From Aureibacillus halotolerans (lineage in GTDB: Bacteria > Bacillota > Bacilli > Bacillales > DSM-28697), in NCBI RefSeq assembly GCF_004363045.1, contig NZ_SNYJ01000001.1:259218-323217 (forward strand): a stretch of DNA of 64,000 nucleotides, in the 5' to 3' direction. Made by a program: the position numbers and the translations under genes. Positions 34,971 to 43,645 of the stretch are shown here, piece by piece (position 1 is the stretch's first letter; each line of letters opens with the position of its first letter). The notes beneath the pieces were generated by a model. It saw only the letters and a program-made list of their open reading frames with translations. It did not search any database and was not told where the DNA came from.

Positions 34971-35196
34971 GCTCGCTTTTTCTACTGGGGCTCGCTTCAC
35001 CTTACTTTGGGCTCGCTTTCCTGCATTTTCGGCTCGCTTTTGGACATTTCGGGCTCGCTTTGATCCGATATCGGCTCGCTTTTTCTACTTGGGCTCGCTT
35101 CACCTTACTTTGGGCTCGCTTCCCTGCATTTCCGGCTCGCTTTTGGACATTTCGGGCTCGCTTTGATTCGATATCGGCTCGCTTTTTCCAATTAAA
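34971..35196 (+). repeat. 103-bp tandem repeat made of 21-bp GCTCGCT units (copy 2)
   Basis: GCTCGCT starts at 34971, 34990, 35011, 35032, 35053, 35074, 35093, 35114, 35135, 35156 and 35177. The steps are 19, 21, 21, 21, 21, then the same again, so five units form a 103-bp higher-order repeat present twice plus the start of a third. The two 103-bp copies differ at only a few bases. The lysine/arginine-rich minus-strand frame is a by-product. It lies between the GntR-type gene and the NUDIX gene. Confidence 0.9.
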
Positions 35197-35297
35197 CGTT
35201 TCATTCATTTTCGCTTTAACATCGTTCTGTTTCCAACAAAAAAACTGTAAGCACGTCAACTAATGACGAACTTACAGTCTTTCTAATACAGCTATGC

Positions 35298-35900
35298 TTA
35301 AAGCGTATCAATCACAAACTGTGACCAGCTTTCAAAACGGTCATACTGTTGGTTTAGCTCATCAGCTTTCTGCCAAGAGCCCTTTAACACATCCGTTTCG
35401 CGAACCTGAATATTTGTCTCAGGCTCCACATCCAAAATTAGCAGGATGCCTACATGTACTCGTCCCACCGCATCGTTGTCATCGTTGATCAACCCTACCG
35501 GTGTCAACGTAAAAGGCTGAGAACGATCAAAAGTAAGCTCTTCCTCTAACTCACGGAGCAAATTTTCTTGTAGAATAGCAGTGAAGTCCTCTTGGTCGCA
35601 CGGGTTTTGATGACCACCTACGCCCAAAGAAAGCTTGTTGTGCAGCCGCTCTTCTCCACCAGCTGAGAGTCGCTCATACACAAAATAAGCTTGACCTCGT
35701 CGGACAACAACGTATGGAATCGGCTGCTTATACGCTTCATTCTCTTCAGCATCTCCCCGTCGCATTGTTGTGTAATGCGCCTCCATTTGCTGCATCACAT
35801 TTTCTATTTGCTGCTTCTCCTGACACAAGCCATGAAAGATCGTATCTTTAAACAGCTGTTGCCTTGGCACTACTATAATTGCTTCATCCATCTTTCCCAA
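35298..35900 (-). CDS. NUDIX-like hydrolase
   Basis: A 200-residue protein with a diverged NUDIX box: GVGGHQNPCDQEDF, then ENLLRELEEELTF (about residues 93-124). The RELxEE core needed for metal binding is intact, but the spacing is longer than in the standard box. The flanking VVVRRGQAYFVYER and FTLTPVGLINDDNDAVGRVHVG suit the NUDIX fold. The substrate is unknown. The frame begins with TTG at 35900 (AAGGGGG about 8 bases upstream); an ATG at 35891 is an alternative. Upstream is the rhgT-like gene on the same strand. Confidence 0.7.
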   Translation of the reverse strand: MGKMDEAIIVVPRQQLFKDTIFHGLCQEKQQIENVMQQMEAHYTTMRRGDAEENEAYKQPIPYVVVRRGQAYFVYERLSAGGEERLHNKLSLGVGGHQNPCDQEDFTAILQENLLRELEEELTFDRSQPFTLTPVGLINDDNDAVGRVHVGILLILDVEPETNIQVRETDVLKGSWQKADELNQQYDRFESWSQFVIDTL

Positions 35901-35994
35901 GCTGCCGCCCCCTTTTTCATTTCTTCAGTCTACCATAATCGGGTTAAAAAAGGGGGTGGAAGGCTACTGACAAACGTGGTCGCAAACTCTATTT

Positions 35995-36654
35995 TTATTT
36001 GATGTGTACTCCCTGGCTTTCTAAAAGAGTTAAACTCAATAACGCGTTCCCGACAATCCTTGCCATTTCACGTGCCCCTGCTTTTGTAAAATGCGTGTAG
36101 TCCTCACCTAAAATAGACACCAAATACCACTTCTCTGCCTCTTCATAACCGACGTCCTTCAGACGAGCTAGACTGAGAGATGTCAAATCAATGAGAAGAA
36201 CGTTCTCCTCATGAGCAATGTCTTTCAACGCATTGCAATATGGGGTGTGACTGTTGCGAAACTCTCCATCCTCGAATTGCAACCTTGCCACTGGTGTAAC
36301 TAGAATGGGTATCGCCCCATGTTGCTTAGCTGCGGAAATATACTGCTTGATGTAAAAGCGATAGCTGCCTTCAGGATCTGTATACCGCTCTGGCTTTGAC
36401 TTCGTTGAATCGTTATGCCCCATTTGGATCAGCAACAAGTCCCCGGTTTGCAGTTGTTTTGCTATGGCGTCCAATCGACCTTCTTCAATGTAGGTTTTTG
36501 AACTTCTGCCACTCATCGCGTGGTTATACACTTCAGCACTGGCGGGGATAAACTCAGCCAAAAATTCTCCCCAACCTCGTTTTAAAGAGTCCTCTCCATA
36601 GTCGTGAACCGTGGAATCTGATGCTAGAAAAAGCCTTTTGTTTGCTACATCCAT
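35995..36654 (-). CDS. rhgT: Rhamnogalacturonan acetylesterase (SGNH/GDSL, CE12 type)
   Basis: A 219-residue SGNH hydrolase removing acetyl groups from rhamnogalacturonan I fragments. Block I is LFLASDSTVHDY with the nucleophile serine (about residue 14). The glycine block is HAMSGRSSKTY, the asparagine block IQMGHNDSTKSKP, and the Asp/His block DYTHFTKAGA (about residues 187-196). There is no signal peptide, so it acts on imported oligosaccharides, as proposed for B. subtilis RhgT/YesT. The gene lies 50 bases after the PL11 lyase gene, probably in one operon. Confidence 0.88.
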   Translation of the reverse strand: MDVANKRLFLASDSTVHDYGEDSLKRGWGEFLAEFIPASAEVYNHAMSGRSSKTYIEEGRLDAIAKQLQTGDLLLIQMGHNDSTKSKPERYTDPEGSYRFYIKQYISAAKQHGAIPILVTPVARLQFEDGEFRNSHTPYCNALKDIAHEENVLLIDLTSLSLARLKDVGYEEAEKWYLVSILGEDYTHFTKAGAREMARIVGNALLSLTLLESQGVHIK

Positions 36655-36704
36655 TAGAAGACGAAGACCTCCTGCTTTTCATTTGTAAATCCTCCGCTCA
36701 ATCC

Positions 36705-38612
36705 TTACCTTGGAACCGTGTAAATGTTTGATTTTGGTGGCGTATCCATGTCCGCTCCGATAAAAAAGCTTGTATGCGGAGGCTGATTGTACGCTACATT
36801 TTGCCAAGCGACCCCTAAACGATAAAGTGGATCGTGCATTAGTGTCGTCATGCGTAAATCTGTTTCATAAGGCGTCGTATAGATTCGGAGCGCAGTTGAA
36901 TCCTCTGTTCGCCAAATGGCCTCTTCGCGCCAATCTCCCCATAAGTCCGCTTGCAACGCAGGGTTCCCTTTTGTCCAGTTGTTTGAATAAGTTCCTGTGG
37001 CCGTTAATAAGGTTTCAGCACTTTGTGTGTCTGGATTCCATTTATCAATTCTCCCTACACCATGTGGTTCCTTCCAATTATGGTCAAGGATTTCTCTTAA
37101 TGGATCGCCGTCCCACCAGATGGCAAAGTTAATCGCAGGATGTTGGTCAGAGATCACTTCGCCAGATGCGCTCCAAAGCTTCCCTATATCACTGCTTGAC
37201 CACATCTCCGCTCCAGGGTATGCAGGATCAATGTCGGCCGCAAGTCCACGTCCAATATCTGTCGTCGTTGGAACAGCCCAAATCAATTCGCCATCTTTTG
37301 CGTCTCGCAATGCTACGCCGGTATCGTTAGGACGGTTTTCATGAACAGTAAACACTTCAAGACCCTTGCGGTTTGGAACTAGATCCCCTAGATGCATTGC
37401 ATCCCCATGACCCGCTTTCGTATTGTACAATGGATCACCATCATGATCGATCGTCATGGCGCCGAAGACAATTTCATCTTTGTGATCGCCATCCACATCA
37501 CCGACACTCAAGTTATGAAAGCCTTGCCCTTCGTATTGCTCTCCTCGCTCATCGCTGTCAAACGTCCATTGTTTATCCAAGTGCCCATCTCGGAAATTAT
37601 AAGCGACTAATACCGTTCTCGTGTAGTATCCCCTTGCCATCACAAGGCTAGGACGTTTGCCGTCAAGATAAGCGACAGCAGCTAAAAAGCGGTCCACGCG
37701 GTTGCCATAATTATCTCCCCAAGAAGAAACGTTTCCACGTGGTGGTTCATAGGCGATCGTATCAAGGGCTGCGCCAGATTCTCCATCGAAAACCGTTAAA
37801 AACTCATCGCCTTCAAGGACATAGCCACTGTCATTTCGATAATCCGCGTTAGGATCGCCAATGACCTGACCGATGCCATCAATTGTTCCGTCTGCTGTTT
37901 TCATAGCAACCTCAGAACGACCATCGCCGTCAAGATCGTATACCATAAACTGTGTGTAATGTGCTCCTGCTCTAATGTTGGTCCCTAGATTGATTCTCCA
38001 TAGCTTTGTGCCATCAAGTTCATAGGCATCCATAAAAACAGGACCTGTAAAGCCTGAATGAGAATTGTCCTTTCCATTCGCATCCCATTTCAACACAAGT
38101 TCATAGTGTCCGTCACCATCAAGATCGCCAATGCTCGCATCATTGGCTGTGTATTCATGTGTATCGCCATTTGGCCCTGTCCAATCGGCAGGCTTGTCAA
38201 TCGACACATCAAGGTATTGCTCGTTTAGCACAAGTGCCTGCTCGCCATTAGCAGCTCCTTTGCCCTTGCCCTTCCCATTCGAAACAACAACCTCATACGA
38301 ATCTGATGATGTTCCTTCTGGATCAACAAGGTTTGTCGACGACTTAATTGGCTTGTCCGTCAATTGCTCACCATTTCTGAACACATGAAAGCCAATCGAT
38401 TTTCGGTCTGTTCCGAGCAGTCGCCAGCTGATTAACATCCCATCCTCTATTGGGACAGCCACAACACCTCGATCCAATGCCTCCATTTGCCGTTTAGGTG
38501 CTGCTTGTGCAGAAGACTGTTCACCAAACCAATGCCCTACCCCAGGTGTTCCTCCAAGTACCGTTGCCACAATTCCAGCGGTCAACCAATGCCGCCATTT
38601 AGCTTTTGCCAT
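36705..38612 (-). CDS. yesW: Secreted rhamnogalacturonan lyase, PL11
   Basis: A 635-residue polysaccharide lyase of family 11 that cleaves the rhamnose-galacturonate backbone of rhamnogalacturonan I by beta-elimination. A signal peptide lies in the first 35 residues (WLTAGIVATVLGGTPGVGHW). MEALDRGVVAVPIEDGMLISWRLLG, as Big-like start, leads into the eight-bladed propeller with repeated calcium-type DLDGDGHYELV, DLDGDGRSEVAMK and DVDGDHKDEIV motifs. Length fits YesW. The ATG at 38612 has GGAGGAGG 7 bases upstream. A good cre site lies at 38665. An inserted GKGKGKGAANGEQ linker near residue 115 is unusual. Confidence 0.93.
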   Translation of the reverse strand: MAKAKWRHWLTAGIVATVLGGTPGVGHWFGEQSSAQAAPKRQMEALDRGVVAVPIEDGMLISWRLLGTDRKSIGFHVFRNGEQLTDKPIKSSTNLVDPEGTSSDSYEVVVSNGKGKGKGAANGEQALVLNEQYLDVSIDKPADWTGPNGDTHEYTANDASIGDLDGDGHYELVLKWDANGKDNSHSGFTGPVFMDAYELDGTKLWRINLGTNIRAGAHYTQFMVYDLDGDGRSEVAMKTADGTIDGIGQVIGDPNADYRNDSGYVLEGDEFLTVFDGESGAALDTIAYEPPRGNVSSWGDNYGNRVDRFLAAVAYLDGKRPSLVMARGYYTRTVLVAYNFRDGHLDKQWTFDSDERGEQYEGQGFHNLSVGDVDGDHKDEIVFGAMTIDHDGDPLYNTKAGHGDAMHLGDLVPNRKGLEVFTVHENRPNDTGVALRDAKDGELIWAVPTTTDIGRGLAADIDPAYPGAEMWSSSDIGKLWSASGEVISDQHPAINFAIWWDGDPLREILDHNWKEPHGVGRIDKWNPDTQSAETLLTATGTYSNNWTKGNPALQADLWGDWREEAIWRTEDSTALRIYTTPYETDLRMTTLMHDPLYRLGVAWQNVAYNQPPHTSFFIGADMDTPPKSNIYTVPR

Positions 38613-38664
38613 CAATCTTCCTCCTCCAGGATTCGTTTACATGAGGTCGGATTCTCAAGATGTT

Positions 38665-38678
38665 TGTAAGCGCTATCA
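38665..38678. promoter_or_regulatory. CcpA cre site upstream of yesW
   Basis: TGTAAGCGCTATCA fits the cre consensus at every conserved position. It lies 53 bases before the lyase start codon, in or near the promoter, and predicts glucose repression. Confidence 0.75.
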
Positions 38679-38828
38679 ACAATAGTAAATCATAGCTTAC
38701 GTTCACATGCTATGAGATTTTTTTGCAACAAATTGTTTATAGCAAGTGGGCTCTATTGCTGTATTCGTGGCTTTAGAAAATGGTCGTGACGTATATTGTG
38801 CAAAAATGGAGAAGGTTGATGGGAAAAA

Positions 38829-40313
38829 TTAATTTCCTTGGCTGTATAGCTCATTTATTTCTTTAATATATTCTTCACCTCCAACCTTCATCCACCGCTC
38901 TAATTCTGCATTCAATTGATTTTTGTCGATCTGCCCAACAATGTATTTGATTCTTGATTCATCAACGATTTTATCTAACTGTGCACCATTTTTAGCGTAT
39001 TCGTCCGAAATAAGAGGTTCGGCTGGGTTTGCCACGATAATTTCTTCATTCGCTTTTTGTACATCCGCAACTTTTTGACGAATAGGGGTTTGTTCCACTG
39101 TAATCCGATCTAGTCTCGGAATATACATGAGCAACTGATTTAAACTATTCATTTCAGCAAGCAGCGCAGTATCTTCCGTACGGACGAGGTAGTCTGCTTC
39201 TTTTTCATAATGACGCCCTTCTAACCCAAAATCTAGTAAATTCTGTATCTTTTCCGAATTGACTTGATCTAGAAATGTTAGAACCCCTTTTAAATCCTCT
39301 TCTGTTGGAACTGCTTTTTTGGATATGGCGATCAGACCATTGTATCCGGACGTTGGGACCGCTCGTTGTCCTTTAGGGCCAGCCGGGGGTTGCATCGCAT
39401 CAACAATCCCTTCTCCGCCTTGCTCAATAATCGCTTCCTGGACTCGTTGCGCATGGTCAGCTACGCCAATGAGCACTCCTGCCTTTCCATTGATCACCTC
39501 GTCAGGACTTGATGCTCCATCTTTTACGGCAAAGTCGGTATTTACAAGTCCGTCTGCATACATCTCTCTAAATGTCGTCAACACATCAACATACTCAGGA
39601 AATGTGTGCGTTGGCATAAGCTTCCCTTCATCCGTCTCTCCCCATTCGTTCGGGAGCCCCATCCACGTTTGCATTGTGATAAATGAGCCAGCACCTTTTG
39701 AGGTGACAAATCCATACGTATCGTCTTGCCCATTTCCATCTGGATCGTCATTTGTAAAGGCTCTTAAAACTTCGATGAACTCATCAACGGTTTCAGGCTG
39801 AGATAAGCCAAGGTTGTCAAGCCAATCCTGACGAATGGTAACGCCATTCCTTCCAAGTGCTCTTCCCCGATAAATCCCATACGTTTTTCCATCAATCGAG
39901 GCATTGGTTTTGATTGTTTCATTCATTTGAGACAAGCTAGGATACTCATCTAGATATGGGGTTAGATCCCAAAACGCACCGCTTCTTGCAGCGTTTACGA
40001 AACTAGGTGTTTTTGACGGAATGACGAGCAATGTAGGCAACTCTCCAGAAGCCAACATGATATTGAATTTATCGTCATAGGACGTGCTCGGCACCCAATT
40101 TAATGTGACGTCACGACCTGTTTCTTCCTCCAAAGCTACGAGAACCGGACTATCATCCTGTGGCAAATCGGTGCTGTGGCCAGGCAGCATCACCTCAATT
40201 GGATTGCTTCCATCTTCAGTTGTGTTTTGTGCAGACTCAGAACTACAAGCAACTGACAAGGTAAGTGTCGTTGCAACGATTAAAGCTCTCCCGTAGTTGA
40301 AGCTCTTATTCAT
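38829..40313 (-). CDS. Lipoprotein oligosaccharide-binding protein, YtcQ-like (paralogue 1)
   Basis: A 494-residue extracellular binding protein. The signal and lipobox are LIVATTLTLSVACSS. The mature part contains VEEQTPIRQKVADV near the end and NAARSGAFWDLTPYLDEYPSLSQ near residue 105, shared with the two genes upstream. EF-hand-like FTNDDPDGNGQDDTYGF (about residue 185) is a calcium-binding loop common to this family. It resembles YtcQ/LplA, which deliver rhamnogalacturonan oligosaccharides to YteP-YtcP. The ATG at 40313 has GGAGG 8 bases upstream. It is the most divergent of the three copies. Confidence 0.85.
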   Translation of the reverse strand: MNKSFNYGRALIVATTLTLSVACSSESAQNTTEDGSNPIEVMLPGHSTDLPQDDSPVLVALEEETGRDVTLNWVPSTSYDDKFNIMLASGELPTLLVIPSKTPSFVNAARSGAFWDLTPYLDEYPSLSQMNETIKTNASIDGKTYGIYRGRALGRNGVTIRQDWLDNLGLSQPETVDEFIEVLRAFTNDDPDGNGQDDTYGFVTSKGAGSFITMQTWMGLPNEWGETDEGKLMPTHTFPEYVDVLTTFREMYADGLVNTDFAVKDGASSPDEVINGKAGVLIGVADHAQRVQEAIIEQGGEGIVDAMQPPAGPKGQRAVPTSGYNGLIAISKKAVPTEEDLKGVLTFLDQVNSEKIQNLLDFGLEGRHYEKEADYLVRTEDTALLAEMNSLNQLLMYIPRLDRITVEQTPIRQKVADVQKANEEIIVANPAEPLISDEYAKNGAQLDKIVDESRIKYIVGQIDKNQLNAELERWMKVGGEEYIKEINELYSQGN

Positions 40314-40451
40314 TATCATTACCTCCAGAATTCGCATAAAATTCTAATTTTTAATAACATTATTCACCCTATCGAGTCGTCATTAAAGAACATCTACAAA
40401 CAAATAGGAGACCAATTTTTCCATTAACCACCTATACATTCAATCAAGGGT

Positions 40452-40485
40452 AAATAAGGATACGGATAAAACCGTATCCTTATTT
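40452..40485. terminator. Perfect terminator hairpin between binding-protein paralogues 2 and 1
   Basis: AAATAAGGATACGG and CCGTATCCTTATTT form a perfect 14-bp stem with a 6-base loop, directly past the stop codon of paralogue 2. This probably separates its transcription from paralogue 1. Confidence 0.85.
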
Positions 40486-40488
40486 AGT

Positions 40489-42003
40489 CTATTGTGCATT
40501 TTCCACTTCATCAGAAAGCGCATTAATTTCACTAATGTAAGCTTCACCGCCACTATCCATCCAGCGATCCAGTTCAGCTTGATGCTGCGCCTCATCAATT
40601 TGGCCAACAATATACTTAACTCTTGCTTCTTCAATGATTTTGTCAAGCTGGGCACCATTTTTTGCATATTCATCAGATATGAAAGGCTCAGCAGGGTTTG
40701 GCACGACAATGTCTACATTTGCTTTTTGAATTGCTTCAACTTTCTTACGTACTTCGGTTTGCTCTACATTCAATGTTTCATTCTCATTATCTGTAATAAA
40801 CATAAGAAGCTGATTCAAGCCATTTGTCTCAGCCAATAAGGTCTGATCTTCTGTAGGAACAATGAACTCCCCTTTGTCTTCGTAATGAACACCCTCAATA
40901 CCGAATGTGAGTAAATTTTCCATATCTGCATTATTAAGCTTATCTAGAAACGTTAATACTTTATCTAGCTCTTCCTCTGTCTTCACTTTTTCTTTGGAAA
41001 TGGCAAGAATACTGCTATATCCTGAAGTTGGAAGTGAACGCTGGCCTTCTGGTCCAGCTGGTGCCTGGAAAACAGCCACTGTGCCAGGATTCTCAGGATT
41101 TTTTTCAATAAGCTGTTCTTCTATTCTCTGTGCCTGGTCAGCAACATCTACAATAACGCCGCCTTTTCCATTCACCACATCATCTGTCCAAATTGCTGGG
41201 TCGCGTACCGCAAAATCGGAATTGACAAGCCCCTCAGCATAAATCTTTCTAAAGAAATTTAAAGCATCCATATATTCTGGAAAGGTGTGGGTAGGCATCA
41301 GCTTTCCTTCATCATTTTCGCCCCATTTGTTTGGCGCTCCAAACCAGACCTGCATAATATCCCAAGGACCGCCGTATTTCGTCATCACGAGCCCATACGT
41401 GTCATCTTGACCATTTTGATCAGGATCATCGTTTGTAAAGGCTTTCAATAATTCATAAAATTCATCAATGGTTTTAGGCTGATCAAGACCAACGTTTTCC
41501 ATCCAATCGGATCGAACAGTCACCCCCATGCGTCCTAACGTCCTAGACCTATAAACGCCATATGACTTGCCATCAATCGAGGCATTGTGTTTTATCGTTT
41601 CATTCATTTGTGATAGGTTCGGATAATTCTCAAGATAAGGCGTTAAATCCCAGAATGCTCCGCTTCTTGCGGCATTCACAAAACTCGGCTGTTTAGGTCC
41701 AGCAACAATGATAGATGGCAGACTGCCAGAGGCGAGGGTTATGTTGAATTTATCAGGGTAAGAACTGTTCGGTACCCAACTAAAATCAACATTTGTGTTG
41801 GTCTCTTCTTCCATTTTTTGAATGATTGGACTTGAATCGTCAGGAATTTCTGTGCTAAACGCCGGCAGCATAATTTCTACTGTATAACGCCCATCTTCTC
41901 CCGTTTCACCGCTCGCTGACGTCCCACTACCTGACGAGCATGCAGTTGTCGCAAAAAGCATTCCCACCATCGCAATCATCATTTTTTTCTTTATCTGGTT
42001 CAT
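40489..42003 (-). CDS. Lipoprotein oligosaccharide-binding protein, YtcQ-like (paralogue 2)
   Basis: A 504-residue binding protein. The signal and lipobox are MMIAMVGMLFATTACSS. It is near-identical in many blocks to paralogue 3: NAARSGAFWDLTPYLENYP, FTNDDPDQNGQDDTYGLVM, WDIMQVWFGAPNKWGENDE and NPAEPFISDEYAKNGAQLDK. Differences cluster in the middle and near residue 400. It binds oligosaccharides for the YtcP/YteP permeases. The leader carries a copy of the end of the permease gene (hairpin at 42034), showing that this gene arose by duplicating the paralogue 3 segment. A strong terminator follows. Confidence 0.87.
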   Translation of the reverse strand: MNQIKKKMMIAMVGMLFATTACSSGSGTSASGETGEDGRYTVEIMLPAFSTEIPDDSSPIIQKMEEETNTNVDFSWVPNSSYPDKFNITLASGSLPSIIVAGPKQPSFVNAARSGAFWDLTPYLENYPNLSQMNETIKHNASIDGKSYGVYRSRTLGRMGVTVRSDWMENVGLDQPKTIDEFYELLKAFTNDDPDQNGQDDTYGLVMTKYGGPWDIMQVWFGAPNKWGENDEGKLMPTHTFPEYMDALNFFRKIYAEGLVNSDFAVRDPAIWTDDVVNGKGGVIVDVADQAQRIEEQLIEKNPENPGTVAVFQAPAGPEGQRSLPTSGYSSILAISKEKVKTEEELDKVLTFLDKLNNADMENLLTFGIEGVHYEDKGEFIVPTEDQTLLAETNGLNQLLMFITDNENETLNVEQTEVRKKVEAIQKANVDIVVPNPAEPFISDEYAKNGAQLDKIIEEARVKYIVGQIDEAQHQAELDRWMDSGGEAYISEINALSDEVENAQ

Positions 42004-42033
42004 GTATACAACTTCCCCCTTTTATTATATTGT

Positions 42034-42059
42034 CAGGTTCTAGCCTTTCACAGAACCTG
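42034..42059 (-). repeat. Copied hairpin upstream of paralogue 2
   Basis: CAGGTTCT and AGAACCTG form an 8-bp stem. It matches 43621-43645, where the same bases are the last codons of the permease gene. The loops differ at one base (AGCCTTTCAC against AACCTTTCAC). Confidence 0.8.
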
Positions 42060-42084
42060 ACATCATCCGTATCCTGGAGTTGTT

Positions 42085-43593
42085 TTATTGAACGCTTTCT
42101 AATTCGTCATACAGTTGATTTATTTCATTGATGTAAACCTCACCGCCACTTTCCATCCAGCGATCCAGTTCAGCTTGGAGCTGCGCCTCATCAATTTGTC
42201 CTACAATATACTTGATTCTTGCTTCTTCAATGATCTTGTCAAGCTGGGCACCATTTTTTGCGTACTCATCAGAAATGAGAGGTTCTGCTGGATTTGGAAC
42301 GATAGTATCTTCGTTCGCCTTCATAACTTCGTCAACTTTCTTGCGTACTTCGGTCTGTTTAACATTCAAAAGATCCTTATCAACAATGGACATTGACAGT
42401 TGATTTAGGCCCTCTTTCTCTGCCTGTAAAGCTGGATCATCTGTAGGTTCAATGTAATCACCCATGTTTTCGTAATGTACACCTTCAATACCACTTGTAA
42501 TTAAATTCCCGATCTCTGGGTTATTCAGTTGATCAAGGAAGGTTAATACTTTATCAAGCTCTTCTTCTGTCCCCACTTTTTCCTTAGAGATCGCAAGAAT
42601 TTTGGAATACCCCGAGGTCGGATAGGAGAGTTGCCCCTTTGGTCCTGCTGGTGCCTGAAAAACATCAACTGTGCCAGGGTTCTCTGCATCCTTTTCGATA
42701 AGTTGCTCTTCTATTCGGGATGCATGGTCAGCAACATCAACGATAACCCCAGCTTTATCATTCACAATATCATCCGTCCAGATGGCGGAGTCCCGCACAG
42801 CAAAATCCGAATTGATGAGACCTTCATCATAGAGCTTTTTAAAGAAATTCAAAGCTTCCAAATACTCTGGGAAGGTGTGGGTAGGCATCAGCTTTCCTTC
42901 ATCATTTTCCCCCCACTTATTTGGTGCTCCGAACCATACTTGCATAATATCCCACGGGCCGCTGTATTTGGTCATGACGAGCCCATACGTGTCGTCTTTG
43001 CCATTCTGATCTGGATCATCGTTTGTAAAGGCTTTCAAAAGTTCATAAAACTCTTCAATGGTCTTTGGCTGATCAAGGTCAACGTTTTCCATCCAATCAG
43101 ATCGAGCGGTCACTCCCATGCGTCCTAACGGCCTCGCCCTATAAATCCCATAGGTTTTGCCATCAATAGAGGCATTACGCTTAATCGTTTCATTCATTTG
43201 TGATAGGTTCGGATAATTCTCAAGATAAGGCGTTAAATCCCAGAATGCTCCGTTTCTTGCGGCATTTACAAAACTAGGCATTTTAGGATCGGCGACCAGA
43301 ATTGTTGGTAAAGTTCCAGAGGCAAGAGTAATATTGAATTTGTCATTGTAAGAGCTATCTGGCACCCAAATGATGTCAACATTTGTATCCGTTTCTTCCT
43401 CAAGTTTTTGGATGACCCGGCTTGAGCTATCTGGGAGCTCTGTTTTGAAAGCAGGCAGCATAATATCAAGACTGAATCTCTTGTTATCTGCGGATTCACT
43501 GCCAGTCGCTTGCTCATTCCCCGATGAACATGCGGTTGTCGCTAAAAGCATTCCTGCCATAGCGACCATCATTTTTTTCTTAACCTTTTTCAT
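42085..43593 (-). CDS. ytcQ: Lipoprotein oligosaccharide-binding protein, YtcQ-like (paralogue 3)
   Basis: A 502-residue binding protein directly after the permease genes, the position of the ancestral binding protein. The signal and lipobox are MMVAMAGMLLATTACSS. Family blocks are VIQKLEEETDTNVDIIWVPD, NAARNGAFWDLTPYLENYP, calcium loop FTNDDPDQNGKDDTYGLVM and YPTSGYSKILAISKEKV. It captures rhamnogalacturonan fragments for import. The upstream 33 bases and the end of the permease gene are repeated before paralogue 2. It would be co-transcribed with the permeases, with the hairpin at 43621 as a possible processing site. Confidence 0.87.
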   Translation of the reverse strand: MKKVKKKMMVAMAGMLLATTACSSGNEQATGSESADNKRFSLDIMLPAFKTELPDSSSRVIQKLEEETDTNVDIIWVPDSSYNDKFNITLASGTLPTILVADPKMPSFVNAARNGAFWDLTPYLENYPNLSQMNETIKRNASIDGKTYGIYRARPLGRMGVTARSDWMENVDLDQPKTIEEFYELLKAFTNDDPDQNGKDDTYGLVMTKYSGPWDIMQVWFGAPNKWGENDEGKLMPTHTFPEYLEALNFFKKLYDEGLINSDFAVRDSAIWTDDIVNDKAGVIVDVADHASRIEEQLIEKDAENPGTVDVFQAPAGPKGQLSYPTSGYSKILAISKEKVGTEEELDKVLTFLDQLNNPEIGNLITSGIEGVHYENMGDYIEPTDDPALQAEKEGLNQLSMSIVDKDLLNVKQTEVRKKVDEVMKANEDTIVPNPAEPLISDEYAKNGAQLDKIIEEARIKYIVGQIDEAQLQAELDRWMESGGEVYINEINQLYDELESVQ

Positions 43594-43620
43594 CTATGCA
43601 CTTCCCCCCATACTATATTG

Positions 43621-43645
43621 CAGGTTCTAACCTTTCACAGAACCT
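43621..43645 (-). terminator. Hairpin overlapping the end of the permease gene
   Basis: CAGGTTCT pairs with AGAACCT(A); the permease stop codon lies in the stem. There is no U-tract. It is more likely an mRNA processing or stability element that favours the binding-protein message. Confidence 0.6.

Noticed and set aside
34971-35196. CRISPR array
   Set aside because: Units are only 19-21 bases with a 7-9-base constant core; the higher-order 103-bp copies include the would-be spacers, and no cas gene is near.
35002-35259. Minus-strand Lys/Arg/Ala-rich frame
   Set aside because: It is a by-product of the GCTCGCT tandem repeat, which is open in more than one frame because its units are multiples of three (21) with a 19-base step.
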